Shown: positions 36,872 through 43,908 of the stretch, piece after piece
Numbering within the stretch: position 1 is the stretch's first letter
How the letters are laid out: each line of letters begins with the position of its first letter
Origin: UBA2588 sp964343075
Lineage (GTDB): Bacteria; Chloroflexota; Dehalococcoidia; Lucifugimonadales; UBA3495
Length of the DNA: 64,000 nucleotides
Direction: 5' to 3'
NCBI GenBank assembly: GCA_964343075.1
Contig: CAYFGT010000005.1
Span: forward strand, 1-64,000
Notes under the pieces: model-generated
The model's database searches: none
What the model saw: the letters and a program-made list of their open reading frames with translations, nothing else
What the model was told of the DNA's origin: nothing
Made by a program: the position numbers and the translations under genes

Positions 36872-37594
36872 TACAGTTGTGCAAAGGCTCACCAATATCA
36901 TCCCGCTTATAAATCCCCCGACGTGAGCCATAAAAGCAATTTGAGTTGAAGAAGACATTCCTAAATGTAAAAGCCCTTGTAGTGCTTGCCACAGAAACCA
37001 CAGTCCTAGCACATACAAAGCCCGAATTTCCATAACGGTAATTAATACCACCATAAACAGTACTCGCACCCTATTAGACGGAAACAACAATATGTATGCC
37101 CCCATAATGCCCGAAATAGCTCCGCTAGCTCCTACCAAGACAGTGCCAGAATTAGGATTCATTAGATAATGGGTGAGGCCAGCAACAATGCCTGTGCATA
37201 TATAAAGAAGTAAATATCGCACAGTCCCTAACCTATGCTCTACATTGTCTCCAAAAACCCACAGGAATAGCATATTCCCAAGAAAATGAGTCCCTCCTCC
37301 ATGAAGAAATGTAGACGTGATTAAAGTCATACTTGTTGGTACGATAGATTCTATGTTCACCCGCCCCATCCCTGTTCTCATATCCACGTATGAAATACCT
37401 GTAGACAATTCTCTGGGAATAAATCCCCATTTGTACAGGAAACTAACCGTTGCCACACTGTCTGCTCCAAATATGATTCCAAATCTGCTAGTGAAAATTT
37501 GAATCATAAATACCAGCGACACGGCTATAATTATGCAAATAGTAATGAATGGTTTTTTGGTTGATACTCTGGGAATATCAGAAAACGGGATCAC
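36854..37594 (-). CDS. Rhomboid family intramembrane serine protease
   Basis: The 246-residue membrane protein has six or seven hydrophobic segments and the rhomboid signatures. These are HFLGNMLFLWVFG in TM2, the catalytic Ser motif GASGAISG in TM4 and the catalytic His in MAHVGGFISG of TM6. A WR-like loop is replaced by THYLMNP. It would cleave transmembrane substrates within the inner membrane. It follows the kinase-like gene by 5 bases on the same strand. Confidence 0.92.
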   Translation of the reverse strand: MIPFSDIPRVSTKKPFITICIIIAVSLVFMIQIFTSRFGIIFGADSVATVSFLYKWGFIPRELSTGISYVDMRTGMGRVNIESIVPTSMTLITSTFLHGGGTHFLGNMLFLWVFGDNVEHRLGTVRYLLLYICTGIVAGLTHYLMNPNSGTVLVGASGAISGIMGAYILLFPSNRVRVLFMVVLITVMEIRALYVLGLWFLWQALQGLLHLGMSSSTQIAFMAHVGGFISGMILVSLCTTVLFNRR

Positions 37595-37599
37595 GTTAT

Positions 37600-38298
37600 T
37601 TACTTCGACAATTTTCCAGATGCAAAAATAATCATTTCTGCTGCTTTGTCATGTGGCATATGGTCCATATTAAGCATTAAATCATACAATCCTGGATCAT
37701 TGGGATGAACTTTAAAATATTTCCTGTAAAAAGCCACGCGAGCTTTTTCTAAATTATCCACATAATCTTTAGCTTCTGTTTCGTCTAGGTGTTCACGCTT
37801 TGTCATAGTACCAATTCGAAGATCAGAAGATCCTACCATCCCCACGTGAAGCACATCTTCCTGATTTTTCAAAATCATATTACTGCCTCTACCAATTATC
37901 ACTACATTTCCTGTATCGGAAATATCTCGTACCACTTGAGACAAGGCTTCAATAAAGTCATTATCATTGATCTTTTTCCCTCCGGACTTATCTGACAAGA
38001 TCTCGGTGTAAGTTTCAGAAGATAACATTTCCATTCCTCGTCCAAAATAGGGTTCTCCGCTTATACCACTTATAGCGGATTTTTCTAGAGCCTGCTGGAG
38101 GATTCTGGTAAATTTTCCAAGGGTGCTTACAAATTCCTGTTCCTTGTTAATTAATTCAGGCACCGGGGAACCCAGAACTTTAGCAGCTTCTGAAAACAGC
38201 ATTCTATCTACATAGCTCAGTGACTCTTCATGAGATATCAATTTCCCAACTTCTATAGCACCACATCCTATTGGACCATTGATTGTAATAACAGGCAT
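37600..38298 (-). CDS. Cytidylate kinase-like family protein
   Basis: The 232-residue protein begins VITINGPIGCGAIEVGKLI, a P-loop NTPase start resembling the cytidylate kinase-like family. It contains VVIIGRGSNMIL and VGMVGSSDLRIGTMTKRE followed by LEKARVAFYRKYF, as in that family. The GPIGCGA loop lacks the GK[ST] ending of a standard Walker A, and Lys follows later, so nucleotide binding may be altered. AGGAGGG precedes the ATG. The gene lies immediately downstream of the scaffold gap. Confidence 0.75.
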   Translation of the reverse strand: MPVITINGPIGCGAIEVGKLISHEESLSYVDRMLFSEAAKVLGSPVPELINKEQEFVSTLGKFTRILQQALEKSAISGISGEPYFGRGMEMLSSETYTEILSDKSGGKKINDNDFIEALSQVVRDISDTGNVVIIGRGSNMILKNQEDVLHVGMVGSSDLRIGTMTKREHLDETEAKDYVDNLEKARVAFYRKYFKVHPNDPGLYDLMLNMDHMPHDKAAEMIIFASGKLSK

Positions 38299-38313
38299 GC
38301 TATCCCTCCTAAA

Positions 38314-38345
38314 CTAGACCGTCTCCATTATCCTAGACCGTCTCC
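38314..38345. repeat. 32-bp sequence, left copy at scaffold gap
   Basis: Two copies of the 13-mer CTAGACCGTCTCC with a 19-base period abut the N run. The same 32 bases appear on the other side of the gap. Confidence 0.85.
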
Positions 38346-38445
38346 NNNNNNNNNNNNNNNNNNNNNNNNNNNNNNNNNNNNNNNNNNNNNNNNNNNNNNN
38401 NNNNNNNNNNNNNNNNNNNNNNNNNNNNNNNNNNNNNNNNNNNNN
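38346..38445. other. Scaffold gap (100 N)
   Basis: Exactly 100 undetermined bases, the conventional filler for a gap of unknown size. The flanking sequences are identical over 32 bases, so the two contigs may actually overlap, or a longer tandem array may have been collapsed. An open frame reading through the N run is meaningless. Confidence 0.98.
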
Positions 38446-38477
38446 CTAGACCGTCTCCATTATCCTAGACCGTCTCC
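38446..38477. repeat. 32-bp sequence, right copy at scaffold gap
   Basis: Identical to 38314-38345. On the minus strand it encodes the last residues and the stop codon of the acetyltransferase (RRRSRIMETV). Confidence 0.85.
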
Positions 38478-39021
38478 TAGCATATTCATCACTCAAAAGC
38501 CCTAACACTGATGAATCGTACCAGGTGTTATCTTTTCGGTGTGCTCCTCGGAAATGACCCTCAACGACAAAGCCAACATGATCTACCATATGCAAAGCGT
38601 TCGTATTATACTCTGGAACATCAACCCATACTCTATGAAGCTCTTTTTCCAGGAATGCGTAATCGAGGAGTTTGACTAACGCAGCAGTCCCAAAATGATG
38701 ATGCCACAATTCTTTCTTACCAATTAAAAGAAACAATTGTGCTTCGAGAAGCGGCCATTCATATGCGAGCTGCCCTTCACCAATATGTTCATCCAATTCA
38801 TCGAACACAGATATTACATCTCTATTGCGATCTGATGCTAATCTGTTTACTAATTCCATCCTTTCAGATGCATCAAAGGTTAGATCATAACCTGCATGAA
38901 AGGGTTGGCCATTATCATCACAACCGTACCACATTTGGTTTATTTCTGGGTCTTGCAGCCAGTCTTTAACTTGGAACAGATCATCTACCGATACTGTTTT
39001 TAAATTTACACTAGGTAACAT
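38446..39021 (-). CDS. GNAT family N-acetyltransferase
   Basis: About 191 residues with a GNAT fold of the RimJ/RimL type. It has LKTVSVDDL...VKDWLQDPEINQMW, an IGEGQLAYEW strand, a loop in the acetyl-CoA region (IGKKELWHHHFGTAALVKLLDYAF), VWVDVPEYNTNALHMVDHVGFVVEGHFRGA and a final DSSVLGLLSDEY. It would acetylate a protein N-terminus or a small amine. The ATG at 39021, with GGGGAAG upstream, gives the family-like start. The stop codon lies in the 32-bp repeat at the edge of the assembly gap, so the true C-terminus could differ. Confidence 0.8.
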   Translation of the reverse strand: MLPSVNLKTVSVDDLFQVKDWLQDPEINQMWYGCDDNGQPFHAGYDLTFDASERMELVNRLASDRNRDVISVFDELDEHIGEGQLAYEWPLLEAQLFLLIGKKELWHHHFGTAALVKLLDYAFLEKELHRVWVDVPEYNTNALHMVDHVGFVVEGHFRGAHRKDNTWYDSSVLGLLSDEYARRRSRIMETV

Positions 39022-39153
39022 TTGAACTTCCCCTTGGTTAGTATCTGCTTTAATGATACATAGTATAGCAACCTGTAATGATCCTTTCAATAAACGATAG
39101 ACCAAGTCTCCTGATTTTTAAACGGGTACTTTCTGATCAACCATGACTGATCA

Positions 39154-39330
39154 TTAGGCAGCCAGTGCCAATTTAGAATGTTTGCCGCTACTCCGTGTCC
39201 CAACAACCACTTTCTCTTTAGGGATATCTTTAGACCAACCACACTGCAGACAGGACAGGTAATACCCATAATAATCTTTATTCAGACTTACGTCCCCTTC
39301 ACATCTTGGGCAGCACTTCTTGTGTAGCAT
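39154..39330 (-). CDS. Small zinc-ribbon protein (58 residues)
   Basis: This short gene encodes 58 residues. Two zinc-knuckle pairs, CPRC (7-10) and CLQC (27-30), are 16 residues apart and separated by an aromatic strand (DYYGYYLS). A basic C-terminal tail follows. GGAGG lies seven bases before the ATG and a near-consensus promoter lies 32-60 bases upstream, so the gene is well supported despite its size. It follows the B12-binding/XRE regulator gene and precedes the acetyltransferase. The fold suggests nucleic-acid or protein binding, and no specific role is known. Confidence 0.8.
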   Translation of the reverse strand: MLHKKCCPRCEGDVSLNKDYYGYYLSCLQCGWSKDIPKEKVVVGTRSSGKHSKLALAA

Positions 39331-39361
39331 CGCGAAACCTCCAAATTCTCAACATGAAGAT

Positions 39362-39390
39362 ATTGTAGAGTATATACTGCACTCTGTCAA
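39362..39390 (-). promoter_or_regulatory. Near-consensus promoter with palindromic spacer
   Basis: On the minus strand TTGACA (39385-39390) and TACAAT (39362-39367) are separated by 17 bases. The spacer contains the perfect 10-bp palindrome AGTATATACT (39369-39378), and ATTCTacAGAAT (39395-39406) lies just upstream of the -35. It drives the zinc-ribbon gene. Palindromes in these places commonly serve as repressor operators. Confidence 0.75.
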
Positions 39391-39422
39391 CTATATTCTA
39401 CAGAATGTGGGATAAGCAATAC

Positions 39423-40334
39423 CTAGGAATGGCTCAACAGGTGTACAAGAGAGGTATCGAGGGCATCTGCTAGTTTTACAGCCGCTCCAATAGTCAAATT
39501 TTGTTTCCCGTGCTCCACTGCACTAATGTAAGTACGGTCCAATCCGCAACTCGCAGCCAACGTAGCCTGACTCCAGGATTTTCCCTTTCGTAATTTCTGA
39601 ATCTGATCCCCAATAACTATCAAATAATCTTCTAGTGAAGCCAGTCGCCCGTCAGTGTCAGTTATGCCACATACAACGCGCGCTCCAATCATCGCTTCTA
39701 TGGGATCTGAGCCCACAATAATTTTGACTGTATCTGATCTGAAACAGGTATGCTTATCAAGGGTCTTAATACTAGGGCATCCACCTCCTAACATCAGCAT
39801 AGGCGGATCTGGCATTTCTGCAAATGACTTCATTACTGACTCAACGTGGGGGATTTGATCATCCAAGCTGACTGACAGCGCCAACAAATTGATGTCGCCA
39901 TCAGTAATAAACTGTATCAAGTCAGAAGTTAAAGTATCCGATCCTAAAAACTCAACTTCCCAACCGTCAAGCCTCATAAAGTCAGCTACTATGCGCGCAC
40001 CAAAGGAATGCATATTCCCTTCAACGCAGGCTACTACTGCTCGATATCCATTACGTTTATTAACAGGGAATGCATTTGAGACTTTAATCATTTGCCCTAA
40101 AGCTGTTTCTGTAGCGAAATGTTCGAGAGCAGTACTTACCTTCCCTTCATGATACATCTTCCCTATGCAAACTTGTGATTCAGATAGGATATTCACATAG
40201 ATATCACCTGCTGAGAGACCTAATTCAAGAGCCGAATCTATGACATTAGATGCTTTGTAGCCGTCTCTTTCCAGAACTGCTTCTACAAATTTATCCTTGA
40301 GATCACTTACTTGAGAAGAGTTTTGTTTAAGCAT
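39423..40334 (-). CDS. Cobalamin-binding regulator with C-terminal XRE helix-turn-helix
   Basis: About 303 residues. Residues 1-95 form a helical B12-cap domain with Y61-x9-E71-H72, matching the W-x9-EH motif of CarH except Tyr for Trp. Residues 98-225 form a B12-binding Rossmann domain with the His ligand in NMHSFG (H109), followed by LGSDT, LSVSLDD and LMLGGGCPS. Residues 243-300 are an XRE-type helix-turn-helix (LRKGKSWSQATLAASCGLDRTYISAVEHGK). Known CarH photoreceptors carry an N-terminal MerR domain, so this order and HTH class differ. GAGG precedes the second ATG (40334), chosen over 40346. It probably represses or activates adjacent genes in response to B12 or light. Confidence 0.85.
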   Translation of the reverse strand: MLKQNSSQVSDLKDKFVEAVLERDGYKASNVIDSALELGLSAGDIYVNILSESQVCIGKMYHEGKVSTALEHFATETALGQMIKVSNAFPVNKRNGYRAVVACVEGNMHSFGARIVADFMRLDGWEVEFLGSDTLTSDLIQFITDGDINLLALSVSLDDQIPHVESVMKSFAEMPDPPMLMLGGGCPSIKTLDKHTCFRSDTVKIIVGSDPIEAMIGARVVCGITDTDGRLASLEDYLIVIGDQIQKLRKGKSWSQATLAASCGLDRTYISAVEHGKQNLTIGAAVKLADALDTSLVHLLSHS

Positions 40335-40455
40335 AATCTGCCTCATATATATATAATAGTTTGATTATATTATACATCACAGGCATTAATTTTTCTGAAC
40401 AGTAGACTTTGTTCTACATGAGCCAGATGCTATAGCTACTCCAAGGTCGTATGTT

Positions 40456-41526
40456 TTATGCAGTTACCTTTTTTGCTTCACTTAAGGTATCAAAGGCCCA
40501 ACGTAAAAGCTCGGTCGTTTCATCCCAGTGAATACACGCATCTGTCACAGACACCCCATACTGCAGAGCGCTGATATCACCAGTCAATTTTTGGTTCCCT
40601 TCATTGATATTACTTTCTAACATAGTTCCAACTATTGCTGAATTGCCCTCTGCTCGTTGAGACACGACGTCCTTAAATGCCGTAGCTTGCTTCGTGTGAT
40701 CTTTATTAGAATTGCCATGACTACAGTCAATCACAATGTTAGGAGTAATTCCGGCTGCCTCAAGTTGCACTTGAGCGTCCTTCACATAAGGGGAAGAGTA
40801 ATTCGGACCGCTGGAGCCGCCTCGCAAGACTAAATGTCCATTCGGGTTACCTGATGTTCTTACTATAGCTGTTCGCCCATTTTGATCATGCCCTAGAAAA
40901 CCATGGGCACTACGGCATGACACTACAGCATCGGCCGCTATTTGTGTATTCCCATCTGTGCCGTTTTTGAAACCGACTGGCATGCTCAACCCGCTAGCCA
41001 TTTGCCTGTGTATTTGGCTTTCAGTGGTTCTAGCACCAATGGTTCCCCAAGAAATAAGATCTGCAATATATTGAGGGACAATAGGATCCAGGAATTCAGT
41101 ACCAGCAAACATCCCCATTTCAGATATTTTGATCAGTATAGATCTGGCTAAACCTAAACCTTCTTCGATATCAAAAGAATCATTAAGTTTCGGATCATAA
41201 AGGAGTCCTTTCCATCCAACTGTTGTCCGCGGTTTTTCGAAATACACCCTCATTATGACAAGCAATCTATCTTGAACTTCTTTTGCTAGGCCACATAATT
41301 TTTCGGCATAGTCCATAGCCAATTTTTCATCGTGAATTGAGCACGGCCCTGCAATAACAATCAAACGATCATCTCGGCCTTCCAAGATATCGATTACTTG
41401 TTGTCGCCCAGATAACACTGTAGCAGACGCTGTATCGCCTACAGGGTATCTTTCAATCAGTTCAGCTGGTGTTATTAAAGGTTCAGTACTCACAACATTT
41501 ATATCCGTTCTTTTCGATTCAGTCAT
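40456..41526 (-). CDS. aroG: 3-deoxy-7-phosphoheptulonate (DAHP) synthase, class I
   Basis: About 356 residues, matching class I alpha DAHP synthases of the AroF/G/H type. It has VIAGPCSIHDEKLAMDYA, MRVYFEKPRTTVGWKGL, GTEFLDPI, WGTIGARTTESQIHRQMASGLSMPVGFKNGTDG, HLVLRGG, VIDCSHGNSNKDH and GTMLESNINEGNQ. It condenses PEP and erythrose-4-phosphate, the first step of aromatic synthesis. The ATG at 41526 has GGAG six bases upstream and is preferred to an in-frame start 21 bases earlier. Expression appears governed by the attenuator directly upstream (terminator 41546-41574, leader peptide 41597-41662). Confidence 0.96.
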   Translation of the reverse strand: MTESKRTDINVVSTEPLITPAELIERYPVGDTASATVLSGRQQVIDILEGRDDRLIVIAGPCSIHDEKLAMDYAEKLCGLAKEVQDRLLVIMRVYFEKPRTTVGWKGLLYDPKLNDSFDIEEGLGLARSILIKISEMGMFAGTEFLDPIVPQYIADLISWGTIGARTTESQIHRQMASGLSMPVGFKNGTDGNTQIAADAVVSCRSAHGFLGHDQNGRTAIVRTSGNPNGHLVLRGGSSGPNYSSPYVKDAQVQLEAAGITPNIVIDCSHGNSNKDHTKQATAFKDVVSQRAEGNSAIVGTMLESNINEGNQKLTGDISALQYGVSVTDACIHWDETTELLRWAFDTLSEAKKVTA

Positions 41527-41545
41527 TTTTACTCCTGAGGTAGGC

Positions 41546-41574
41546 AAAAAAAAACCCTTTCAGTGATGAAAGGG
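41546..41574 (-). terminator. Intrinsic terminator (attenuator) before DAHP synthase gene
   Basis: On the minus strand CCCTTTCA-TCAC-TGAAAGGG forms an 8-bp stem with a 4-base loop, followed at once by nine U. It lies 22 bases after the leader-peptide stop and 19 bases before the ATG, so it can end transcription before the gene. Confidence 0.92.
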
Positions 41575-41596
41575 CTGATTTGTATATCGAGTCTAT

Positions 41597-41662
41597 CTAA
41601 ACGCGACTACACGCCCCTTCCTTCATAAAATAATAGTAATATGTAAAGTAATTTTGTTTCAT
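41597..41662 (-). CDS. Aromatic leader peptide of DAHP synthase attenuator
   Basis: A 21-codon frame with ATG at 41662 and TAG at 41597-41599 encodes a peptide beginning MKQ and containing NYFTYYYYF, so residues 5-12 are Tyr, Phe, Thr, Tyr x4, Phe. Such density of Tyr/Phe codons is expected for a ribosome-stalling leader that senses charged tRNA-Tyr and tRNA-Phe. It sits between a TTGACA promoter and a terminator. The segment GGAAGGG inside its second half (41615-41621) can pair with CCCTTTC of the terminator stem to give an antiterminator. Its ribosome-binding site is only moderate (AGAG in GTAGAGAATAAAAACACT). Confidence 0.87.
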   Translation of the reverse strand: MKQNYFTYYYYFMKEGACSRV

Positions 41663-41687
41663 AGTGTTTTTATTCTCTACCCGATCG

Positions 41688-41716
41688 ACAATACTACGTA
41701 TAAGATGCGATGTCAA
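41688..41716 (-). promoter_or_regulatory. Promoter of DAHP synthase leader
   Basis: TTGACA (41711-41716) and TATTGT (41688-41693) on the minus strand are separated by 17 bases, placing the transcript start about 20 bases before the leader ATG. Confidence 0.75.
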
Positions 41717-41729
41717 TCCAACTTATCTG

Positions 41730-42101
41730 TTAGGTATCATCCAGGCCTTTTTGCCTAAGGACTACTGTCTCTTTGAGATACACATTATTGATCTCCGATT
41801 TAGATTTGTCTGTGTTAATCAATACTAATATCCTTATACACCGTTCAGGATATTCAGGGACAGGAATCTCCGTTGAGCACATCAAAGCAGTCTCAGTCCA
41901 TCCCAACTGCCGAGCTGCTGCTGCAGGATATGCCGCATTTAAATCATCGGTCACAGTAAAAAAAGCAGCTGCCACTTGTTCTTCTTCTATTCCATTAAGT
42001 TCTATCATCTTTTCCAGCAATTCTTTGGTGGAACTATATATGTCCTGAGGTGAGTTAGTCTCAGATTGAGTAGCTCCTCTCACGCCAATACAATGTGTCA
42101 T
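41730..42101 (-). CDS. aroH: Chorismate mutase, AroH type
   Basis: The 123-residue protein is a monofunctional AroH-class chorismate mutase (trimeric pseudo-alpha-beta barrel). It has IGVRGATQSETNSPQDIYSSTKELLEKMIELNGI, AAFFTVTDDLNAAYPAAAARQLGW and LMCSTEIPVP, including the active-site Arg and Glu/Cys regions, and a late CIRILVLIN strand. It turns chorismate into prephenate for Phe and Tyr synthesis. It lies between trpA and the attenuated DAHP synthase gene on the same strand. Confidence 0.93.
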   Translation of the reverse strand: MTHCIGVRGATQSETNSPQDIYSSTKELLEKMIELNGIEEEQVAAAFFTVTDDLNAAYPAAAARQLGWTETALMCSTEIPVPEYPERCIRILVLINTDKSKSEINNVYLKETVVLRQKGLDDT

Positions 42102-42142
42102 AATGCCTCGAATAAATTATGTACTTTTGCTTTTAACCACAT

Positions 42143-42928
42143 TTATGCAGTTAGTGATTTGACAAAATCACCTGCTTTGTCTGCTACTTGTTCTCTATCA
42201 GATTCTAGCATCACACTAACTAATGCGCTACCTACTACAGCAGCGTCGGCTTTCGAACATATCTCATCGACATGAGATTTGTTTGAAACGCCGAATCCAA
42301 CCGCAACAGGCAAACCAGTGAAACCTTTAATTCTTTCAACAAGATCTAATCCTCTCGAAGAGACTTCTTTACGAGCCCCGGTCACACCTGTAACACTTAC
42401 GCAATATACAAAACCGTCACATTTTTCGACGGATAATTTAATGCTGTCATCTGTGCTAGTAGGAGCTATTAATGGAATGAAACTCACCCGGTAGTGATTA
42501 CACAGCTCTTTAAAATCGCCAGCTTCTACGGCTGGCAAATCCACAATAATCACACCATCAACTCCGTGTTTATTGCATTCATCCAAAAAATGCTCAACTC
42601 CATATTGATACACAGGGTTAAAATAACCCATCAATACCAACGGAGTTACCTCGTTTTCTTCTCTAACAGCGCTTACTAATTTCAAGCAGTCGTCTATGTT
42701 CGTGCTATTGCCCAGCGATAAAAAGCTAGACTGTTGAATAACTGGCCCCTCAGCTAAAGGATCACTGAAGGGCATCCCAATTTCTACTATATCAGCTCCC
42801 GACTCGATAAGGTTCGGTATAGTCACGCGAGTAGCCTCCATATCGGGAGCTCCGGCAGTAATAAAAACAACTAGGCCGTTACGATTTTCATTTCTTATTT
42901 TTTTGAAGCATTTGCTGATACGATTCAT
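42143..42928 (-). CDS. trpA: Tryptophan synthase alpha chain
   Basis: This 261-residue TIM barrel has FITAGAPD, ADIVEIGMPFSDPLAEGPVIQQ, VLMGYFNPVYQYG, GVIIVDLP, PLIAPTSTD, GFVYCVSVTGVTGARKEV and VAVGFGVS. The catalytic Glu (E. coli Glu49) is present. The position of the second catalytic acid (Asp60) is Glu, in LAEGP instead of LADGP, a conservative change I believe also occurs in other natural TrpA. trpB is not adjacent, which is unusual. It cleaves indole-glycerol phosphate. A TTGACA promoter lies upstream. No Trp leader was found. Confidence 0.95.
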   Translation of the reverse strand: MNRISKCFKKIRNENRNGLVVFITAGAPDMEATRVTIPNLIESGADIVEIGMPFSDPLAEGPVIQQSSFLSLGNSTNIDDCLKLVSAVREENEVTPLVLMGYFNPVYQYGVEHFLDECNKHGVDGVIIVDLPAVEAGDFKELCNHYRVSFIPLIAPTSTDDSIKLSVEKCDGFVYCVSVTGVTGARKEVSSRGLDLVERIKGFTGLPVAVGFGVSNKSHVDEICSKADAAVVGSALVSVMLESDREQVADKAGDFVKSLTA

Positions 42929-42956
42929 AAACTTAACTCTTATTATTCATGACCAA

Positions 42957-42985
42957 AAGTTATAGCTATTCCGACCAATTGTCAA
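42957..42985 (-). promoter_or_regulatory. Possible promoter of trpA
   Basis: TTGACA at 42980-42985 on the minus strand is followed by TATAAC after 15 bases or TAACTT after 17 bases. It overlaps the 3' end of the CPBP protease gene. Confidence 0.5.
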
Positions 42986-43671
42986 TTCATTAGGATAGTA
43001 AAACAAATCACTAACAGATTTTGAGCTCCGTGGATCAAGATGCAAGGAGTCACACTCTTCGCCTTATGATAGACATACCCAAGTATCATACCGGTAAAAA
43101 AGGTGGAGGAAATCACAATAATTTCAAGCTGACCTGCGTGGAAAAAGGCAAATATCAGAGCTGACAATGCAATGTTCATTCCGGTACCAAGGCGAACGAA
43201 ATTTCTTGATAAAAACGACCTAAAAAAAATCTCTTCAGAAATCGGGACTACCACTGCTAATGCCAATATGCTCAAAAAAATAAACTCACCTTTGAAAATC
43301 AGGTTCGTATATTCGATTTTAGGCACCAAAAAGTCTGCCCCCAAAGCAGACACAATCACTACCATTGCGGTGCTGATTGACACACTAAGTACCAATCCTC
43401 CTATGACAAAGGCAGTTAAGGTAGTCCAATTAATATGATCACCCATCTCTAGTTCTGAAATAATGAATAATCGAATGTCTGTATCCCCTAGCCAATTAAT
43501 GATGATACCCACAAGAAGCGCCAAACCTAGTGTGGCTATCACAGTCATTAATGGCGCAAATCTATCGGGGCCATCAGGTAATAAGCCAAATACAAACCCT
43601 AAAACCACAATTAATACGATCCCGCTTGAAGCAAGACACATTGATGCTAATATTCCGTTTTTTACACTCAT
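42982..43671 (-). CDS. CPBP family intramembrane metalloprotease
   Basis: The 229-residue membrane protein has about seven hydrophobic segments and the CPBP (Abi/CAAX protease) motifs. These are a diglutamate EEIFFRSFLSR in motif 1, a FAFFHAGQLE-type His motif 2 and an ILIHGAQNL segment as motif 4. These residues form the metal site of intramembrane proteases related to Rce1. In bacteria they are linked to bacteriocin immunity or protein processing. It is divergent from the small amidase-partner gene. Confidence 0.88.
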   Translation of the reverse strand: MSVKNGILASMCLASSGIVLIVVLGFVFGLLPDGPDRFAPLMTVIATLGLALLVGIIINWLGDTDIRLFIISELEMGDHINWTTLTAFVIGGLVLSVSISTAMVVIVSALGADFLVPKIEYTNLIFKGEFIFLSILALAVVVPISEEIFFRSFLSRNFVRLGTGMNIALSALIFAFFHAGQLEIIVISSTFFTGMILGYVYHKAKSVTPCILIHGAQNLLVICFTILMN

Positions 43672-43719
43672 AATGTTCTATAATGGTATCATTCTACGAG
43701 CATACAATGGAGTACTATT

Positions 43720-43902
43720 ATGTTAAGTAACGAAGAATTTCAATCTAGGTGCGAATCCTTGCAGATTGACGGGGAACCGGATTACTTAGAAGCATTGAAC
43801 CGACATGCTCAGGCAACGATACGGTCGGCACAGGCCCTGAATGAGATTTCCCTTGAAAATGAAATCCCCGCCATGTTATACAATAATCAGACAGAGGAGT
43901 AA
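43720..43902 (+). CDS. AtzG-like small amidase-associated protein
   Basis: The 60-residue protein precedes an amidase-signature gene by 6 bases. Its pattern (LQIDGEPDYLEALNRHAQATIRSAQAL...LENEIPAMLY) resembles AtzG-like/DUF4089 proteins, which are GatC-like partners that stabilise amidases such as AtzE. GGAG precedes the ATG by eight bases. The match is by pattern and context rather than a firm motif, so a generic GatC-like role is the alternative. Confidence 0.65.
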   Translation: MLSNEEFQSRCESLQIDGEPDYLEALNRHAQATIRSAQALNEISLENEIPAMLYNNQTEE

Positions 43903-43908
43903 GAGATA

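Noticed and set aside
38314..38477. Short repeats resembling a CRISPR array
   Set aside because: The 19-base period has no distinct spacers and the unit is far shorter than CRISPR repeats; it flanks an assembly gap.
38230..38505. Open frame through the N run
   Set aside because: It is generated by undetermined bases and is antisense to two real genes.
40335..40455. Cobalamin riboswitch or strong promoter before the B12/XRE gene
   Set aside because: No B12 box was seen; only a TATAAT-like element and weak -35 candidates are present.
42929..42981. Possible Trp leader upstream of trpA
   Set aside because: The only short frame is five codons without Trp, and no terminator hairpin is seen.
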